Below, piece after piece: positions 60,949 to 64,000 of a stretch of DNA of 64,000 bases (positions are counted from its first letter, which is position 1; every line of letters begins with the position of its first letter). Made by a program: the position numbers and the translations under genes. Source of the stretch: CAYNKA01 sp964397655 (lineage in GTDB: Bacteria; Spirochaetota; Spirochaetia; DTKZ01); contig CAYNKA010000013.1 in the NCBI GenBank assembly GCA_964397655.1, positions 36,302 through 100,301 of the forward strand, given 5' to 3'. The notes below the pieces were generated by a model. It saw only the letters and a program-made list of their open reading frames with translations. It was not told the origin of the DNA and searched no databases.

Positions 60949-61965
60949 ATGCCGCTGCTCGCCCTTTCCTATCCTTCGTGGCTCTCGCCGGAGATCATAT
61001 CCGGACTTCCATTCCGCTGGTACGGTCTCATGTATCTCTTCGCCTTCGGGACCGCGTATTTCATGGTCCTCAGGCAGATTAAAATCGACGGACTCTCCAT
61101 AACGAAAGACGAGACGACGAACCTCTTTTTCTGGGCGATCATCGGACTCCTCATAGGAGCGAGAATTCTCGCGACCATCGTCTACGACACCTCGGGCAGG
61201 TACTTCAGGAATCCGCTGCTGATCTTCTGGCCCTTCGACGAGCACTTCAGGTTCACCGGGCTCCAGGGAATGAGCTATCACGGCGGGGTCATCGGCGCAA
61301 CAGCGGCCATCATCATCTATTGCAGGGTAAAGAAATACGACGTGCTTCTCTGGGGCGACCTCGTCGTGACCGCGATCCCCCTGGGCTACACTTTCGGCCG
61401 TCTCGGGAATTTCATCAACGGCGAGCTGTACGGCCGGGTCACGACCGCGGCCTGGGGCATGATCTTCCCGCACGCGGAAAAGTTCTCCGCCAAGGAGTCA
61501 TGGGTGCGGGAAACGGCCGCTGCGGCCGGCATCCCGATCGCGGACCCCTCCGCCATGGTGAACCTTCCCCGACATCCTTCCCAGCTCTACGAAGCCTTCT
61601 TCGAGGGGATTTTTCTCTGGGCCGTGCTCTGGTTCTTCCTCCGTCCCCGCAAGCCGTACAAGGGTTACCTCATCGGGGCCTACATGGCGGGGTACGGCAT
61701 CGTGCGTTTCTTCATCGAATATTTCCGGGAACCGGACAGGGACATCGGCTTCCCTCTCAGATTCTCCTCCTTGGACAATCCGCTTCATCTGCTCGTTACG
61801 CCCTGGAATTTCACCACGGGTCAGATCCTCTGCATGCTCATGATCGCCGCCGGGATCGTCACGAACTTCGCGCTGAAGCGGAAAGCGGAAAAGAAAACCG
61901 CCGGACAGGAGGTTCCGGACGGAAAGAAAGGCCTTTCGAGACGGATGAGGAAAAAGCTGAGGTAG
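60949..61965 (+). CDS. lgt: Prolipoprotein diacylglyceryl transferase
   Basis: A 338-residue, seven-helix membrane enzyme that transfers diacylglycerol to the lipobox Cys of prolipoproteins. It has the signature GRLGNFINGELYGR, plus SYHGGVIGA and HPSQLYEAF with the catalytic residues. The C-terminal tail is long and basic (RKAEKKTAGQ, RRMRKKLR). GGAG lies 5 nt before ATG 60949. Its place between two fapA genes is unusual. Several lipoproteins in this window are its likely substrates. Confidence 0.95.
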   Translation: MPLLALSYPSWLSPEIISGLPFRWYGLMYLFAFGTAYFMVLRQIKIDGLSITKDETTNLFFWAIIGLLIGARILATIVYDTSGRYFRNPLLIFWPFDEHFRFTGLQGMSYHGGVIGATAAIIIYCRVKKYDVLLWGDLVVTAIPLGYTFGRLGNFINGELYGRVTTAAWGMIFPHAEKFSAKESWVRETAAAAGIPIADPSAMVNLPRHPSQLYEAFFEGIFLWAVLWFFLRPRKPYKGYLIGAYMAGYGIVRFFIEYFREPDRDIGFPLRFSSLDNPLHLLVTPWNFTTGQILCMLMIAAGIVTNFALKRKAEKKTAGQEVPDGKKGLSRRMRKKLR

Positions 61966-62037
61966 ACGGCGGTCCGGGGCGAGAATCCGGCGTGCGGATC
62001 GCCGCGATTCGAGCCGATAATTACGGAAGAGGCTTAT

Positions 62038-63576
62038 ATGAAATCGGGCTTCGACCAGCACAGCGAAAACCTCATAAAGAGCGCCGAAAAGCTCCTCAAG
62101 GAACTGGAGAGTTTCTCGGATCTCAAGAAATTCCTCGCCCAAGACCTGGACAAACCCGATGCGCCGAGGACCGACGCCGCCGGCGGGCTTTCTCCGAAGA
62201 AGGAAGAACCGACCTCGAGCGACGGCCGCGTGGATGTCCGCGTATCGGAAGACGGCATGAAGGCGATCGCGAGCTTCTATCCGTCGCGCGGAACCGGCCG
62301 CATGCCGGACATGGACCTCGTCCGACGGCGCCTGGCGGAAGAAGGCGTCGTATTCGGCATAGACTGGGAGCTCGCCGAGGAGGCGGTGCTCCAATGCAAG
62401 ACCGGGAAGAAACTCCTCGCGGAGGTGCCCATCGCGACCGGAAAAATCCCACAGGAAGAAGTTCCCGCATACTTCGAAGTTCTCGCGCACATTCTCGAGC
62501 GGAAGGCGGAAGCGGACAGACTTGCGGAACAGGAGGAAGCCGCCGGGAAAAAGCCCTTCCCGCTGATTCTCGTCAAGAAAGGAGACGTCCTCGCGCGCGA
62601 GGTGCCGGCGATCCCCGGAGAGGACGGCCGCACCGTGCGGGGGGTACCGATACCCTTCGAACGCGGAAAGGGAACCGAGGTCAGGCCCGGCGAGAACACG
62701 GAAAAGAGCGGCAACGAGATCATCGCCTCGCAGAACGGACGTCTCGTCTTTTCGGATAACGGCTTCTCGGTCCGTGAAGCCTTCGAGGTCACCGGCGACG
62801 TCGACTCGTCGGTCGGCGACGTTCGGTTCGAAGGCGACGTAATCGTACGCGGAGCGATACGCGAAGGCTTCACCGTGGACGCAGGGGGATCCGTGTATTG
62901 CGCGAAGGACATCGAACTCACGCAGCTCGGCGCGGGCGGCGACGTCATTGCGGATGGCTGCATCTTCGGGAAGAAGAAAGCCATGGCCAAGGCGGGCGGA
63001 GAAGTACGGGCCCGCTTCATCGAGCACTGCGTCGTGGAAGCCGGAGGAAACGTCTTCGCGGAAAAAGCGATCTTCAACTCCCTTGTCAGGACCCATGCGT
63101 CGGTCGTTCTCGGAAAGAAGGGGGCGATCCTCGGCGGCAAGACGAGCGCGAAGGACGGCATCTCCGCGGGCCAGCTCGGGTCCGACAAAGGAACCAAGAC
63201 CGAAATCCAGGTCGGCATTGACCCCGAGACGTTCAGGAAGATCCTCTGGCTCAACAACAAGACGATCGAAATGAAGTCGAAGATCGAAGAAATCGCGGCG
63301 ACCCTGGCGGACGGGGCCGAACACGAGGGCCTCGCGTCGATCAAGTCCCAAATGGAAAAGCAGCTAATTCTCGTGGAAAAGGCCCACTCGGAACTCGATA
63401 CGCATATCGAGAAAAACGTAAAGGCCGAAATCACGGTGTTCGGCTACGTATTCCCAGGCGTGGTCCTCGAGATCTGCCAGGCCCCCTTCACGGTTACCGA
63501 GGTCATGAAAAGTGTACGGTTCTTCCTGGACCCGGAGAAAAAAGCCGTAAAGACCGCACCACTCCTCGTCCAATAG
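62038..63576 (+). CDS. FapA-family (DUF342) protein, short form
   Basis: A 512-residue FapA with the standard layout. One N-terminal domain (about 60-230, FYPSRGTGRMPDMDLVRRRL, VFGIDWELAEEAV) is followed by a beta-helix core (245-400, VTGDVDSSVGDVRFEGDVIVRG). A coiled coil (405-465) and a terminal IKVxG-like unit (AEITVFGYVFPGVVLEI) end it. It is a paralogue of the long form two genes upstream. GAAGAGG precedes ATG 62038. Its stop codon TAG (63574-63576) is part of a REP-like repeat. Confidence 0.88.
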   Translation: MKSGFDQHSENLIKSAEKLLKELESFSDLKKFLAQDLDKPDAPRTDAAGGLSPKKEEPTSSDGRVDVRVSEDGMKAIASFYPSRGTGRMPDMDLVRRRLAEEGVVFGIDWELAEEAVLQCKTGKKLLAEVPIATGKIPQEEVPAYFEVLAHILERKAEADRLAEQEEAAGKKPFPLILVKKGDVLAREVPAIPGEDGRTVRGVPIPFERGKGTEVRPGENTEKSGNEIIASQNGRLVFSDNGFSVREAFEVTGDVDSSVGDVRFEGDVIVRGAIREGFTVDAGGSVYCAKDIELTQLGAGGDVIADGCIFGKKKAMAKAGGEVRARFIEHCVVEAGGNVFAEKAIFNSLVRTHASVVLGKKGAILGGKTSAKDGISAGQLGSDKGTKTEIQVGIDPETFRKILWLNNKTIEMKSKIEEIAATLADGAEHEGLASIKSQMEKQLILVEKAHSELDTHIEKNVKAEITVFGYVFPGVVLEICQAPFTVTEVMKSVRFFLDPEKKAVKTAPLLVQ

Positions 63577-63638
63577 GGACGGAGGAGGTTCGGGATTAAA
63601 AAACCAATAGGGACGGAGGAGGTTCGGGATTAAAAAAC
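63571..63638 (+). repeat. Two tandem 34-bp REP-like units
   Basis: CAATAGGGACGGAGGAGG, then TTCGGGATTAAAAAAC, repeated exactly with a 34-nt period (63571-63604, 63605-63638). The first copy supplies the stop codon of the fapA-like gene. On the minus strand it ends the second RAYT unit, as the hairpin at 19783 ends the first. Confidence 0.85.
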
Positions 63639-63639
63639 C

Positions 63640-63907
63640 GCTTTTCCGCCTTCTCTTCTCGCAGCACGACGACTCGTCGATACTCATCCTATTTTCACGA
63701 GAGAGGGGTCGTTTTTTCCGGAACAGCCATTTCAATCATTTCATGAAGGAAGAGATGCAGATTTCCACCTGGACCCTTGCTTCACCGGATCGGCGGAGCT
63801 TGTAGGAGTGCGGCAGTTCCCTTTCCACCGGTTTCACCGCGATCCGTTTAGTCTGCTCGTTGAAAAGAAACGTGCAATGTTGGCTATAGATTCTTATACA
63901 ACCGGAT
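63640..63907 (-). pseudogene. Degenerate small ORF following RAYT copy 2
   Basis: Reading leftward after the transposase stop, one frame gives YSQHCTFLFNEQTKRIAVKP, VERELPHSYKLRRSGEARVQ, VEICISSFMK and a stop. After a shift it continues EMAVPEKTTPLS, stop, and then VVVLREEKAE. It aligns with the relic after RAYT copy 1 across its length but carries different frameshifts and stops. Both copies are decayed. Confidence 0.6.
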
Positions 63908-64000
63908 TCAGGCAAGCAAGAACGGCGTACAGAGTGAAGGAGCCGTCAGTTTCAAAACCGGAGAAGGTCTTTCGATGAGGCTGAAGTCAAGGTTGCGAAG
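63908..64000 (-). mobile_element. Second RAYT copy, C-terminal end only
   Basis: The minus strand from the window edge reads LRNLDFSLIERPSPVL, then KLTAPSLCTPFLLA and a stop (63910-63908). About 24 of these 30 residues are identical to the end of the RAYT at 18970-19491 by eye. The rest lies outside the window, so whether it is intact cannot be judged. Confidence 0.8.

Noticed and set aside
63364..63735. 123-residue minus-strand frame across the fapA end and the repeats
   Set aside because: It joins part of the RAYT-linked relic, both 34-bp repeat units and antisense of fapA, so it is not a single evolved gene.

Overview
The window is GC-rich, densely packed bacterial chromosome, cut inside a gene at each end. 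The gene content suggests a free-living or gut-type anaerobe of the Spirochaetota. It has two FapA/DUF342 proteins beside a FlhG/MinD-like ATPase and lgt, a DUF4954 beta-helix protein, a STAS protein with a zinc ribbon, a MurA with Asp in place of the usual catalytic Cys (also seen in Borrelia), and an Asp23-type domain fused to a P-loop ATPase. This assignment is inference from gene content; there is no rRNA gene, and I found no tRNA gene or CRISPR array.

Layout. 1-2.9 kb: tail of a NodB-type deacetylase, an MtaB-type methyltransferase whose start looks frameshifted, and a HAD hydrolase. 2.9-10.9 kb: an accessory stretch with a secreted WD40-caspase-EF-hand protein, a PIN-domain remnant, a broken lipoprotein, a GHKL ATPase with an Ig-like domain, a second lipoprotein and a PRMT remnant. 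11-18.3 kb: LysE exporter, threonine aldolase, HD protein, membrane proteins, P-loop/Asp23 fusion, peptidase-MA-like TPR protein and PcnB. 18.4-19.8 kb: a structured, repeat-rich island around a REP-associated tyrosine transposase (RAYT). The end of a second RAYT copy lies at the right edge (63.6-64.0 kb) with the same downstream relic and repeat. 19.8-24 kb: radical SAM protein, glutamine amidotransferase, and NERD-UvrD helicase.

24-26.7 kb: a reductive activator of corrinoid proteins and a corrinoid protein. Together with mtaB these are three parts of a methyl-transfer system feeding one-carbon metabolism. 26.7-32.8 kb (minus): MFS permease, phospholipase-C-like protein, NYN-LOTUS protein, receiver-PP2C phosphatase and histidine kinase, closely spaced. 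32.9-35.2 kb: polar amino acid ABC importer. 35.2-40.5 kb: SDR, DUF4954 and two HD-domain proteins. 40.5-43.3 kb: thrC and aspartate kinase in one operon. 43.3-49.4 kb: secreted protein, murA, a DnaJ protein and two membrane proteins. 49.4-56.3 kb: an AT-rich gap with two DnaA boxes, a winged-helix regulator, STAS protein, an NtrC-like regulator without HTH, and a rsmE/yjbQ/ctpA cluster. 56.3-63.6 kb: membrane protein, MinD/FlhG, FapA, Lgt and a second FapA.

Two themes run through the window. First, several genes without a clear Shine-Dalgarno sequence have a sigma70-type -10 box only 5-9 nt before the start codon, which suggests leaderless mRNAs. Second, a short motif (GGGACGGAGG) occurs at least eight times, clustered at the RAYT copies and at the 3' ends of two other genes, so it is a candidate REP-like substrate of these transposases.
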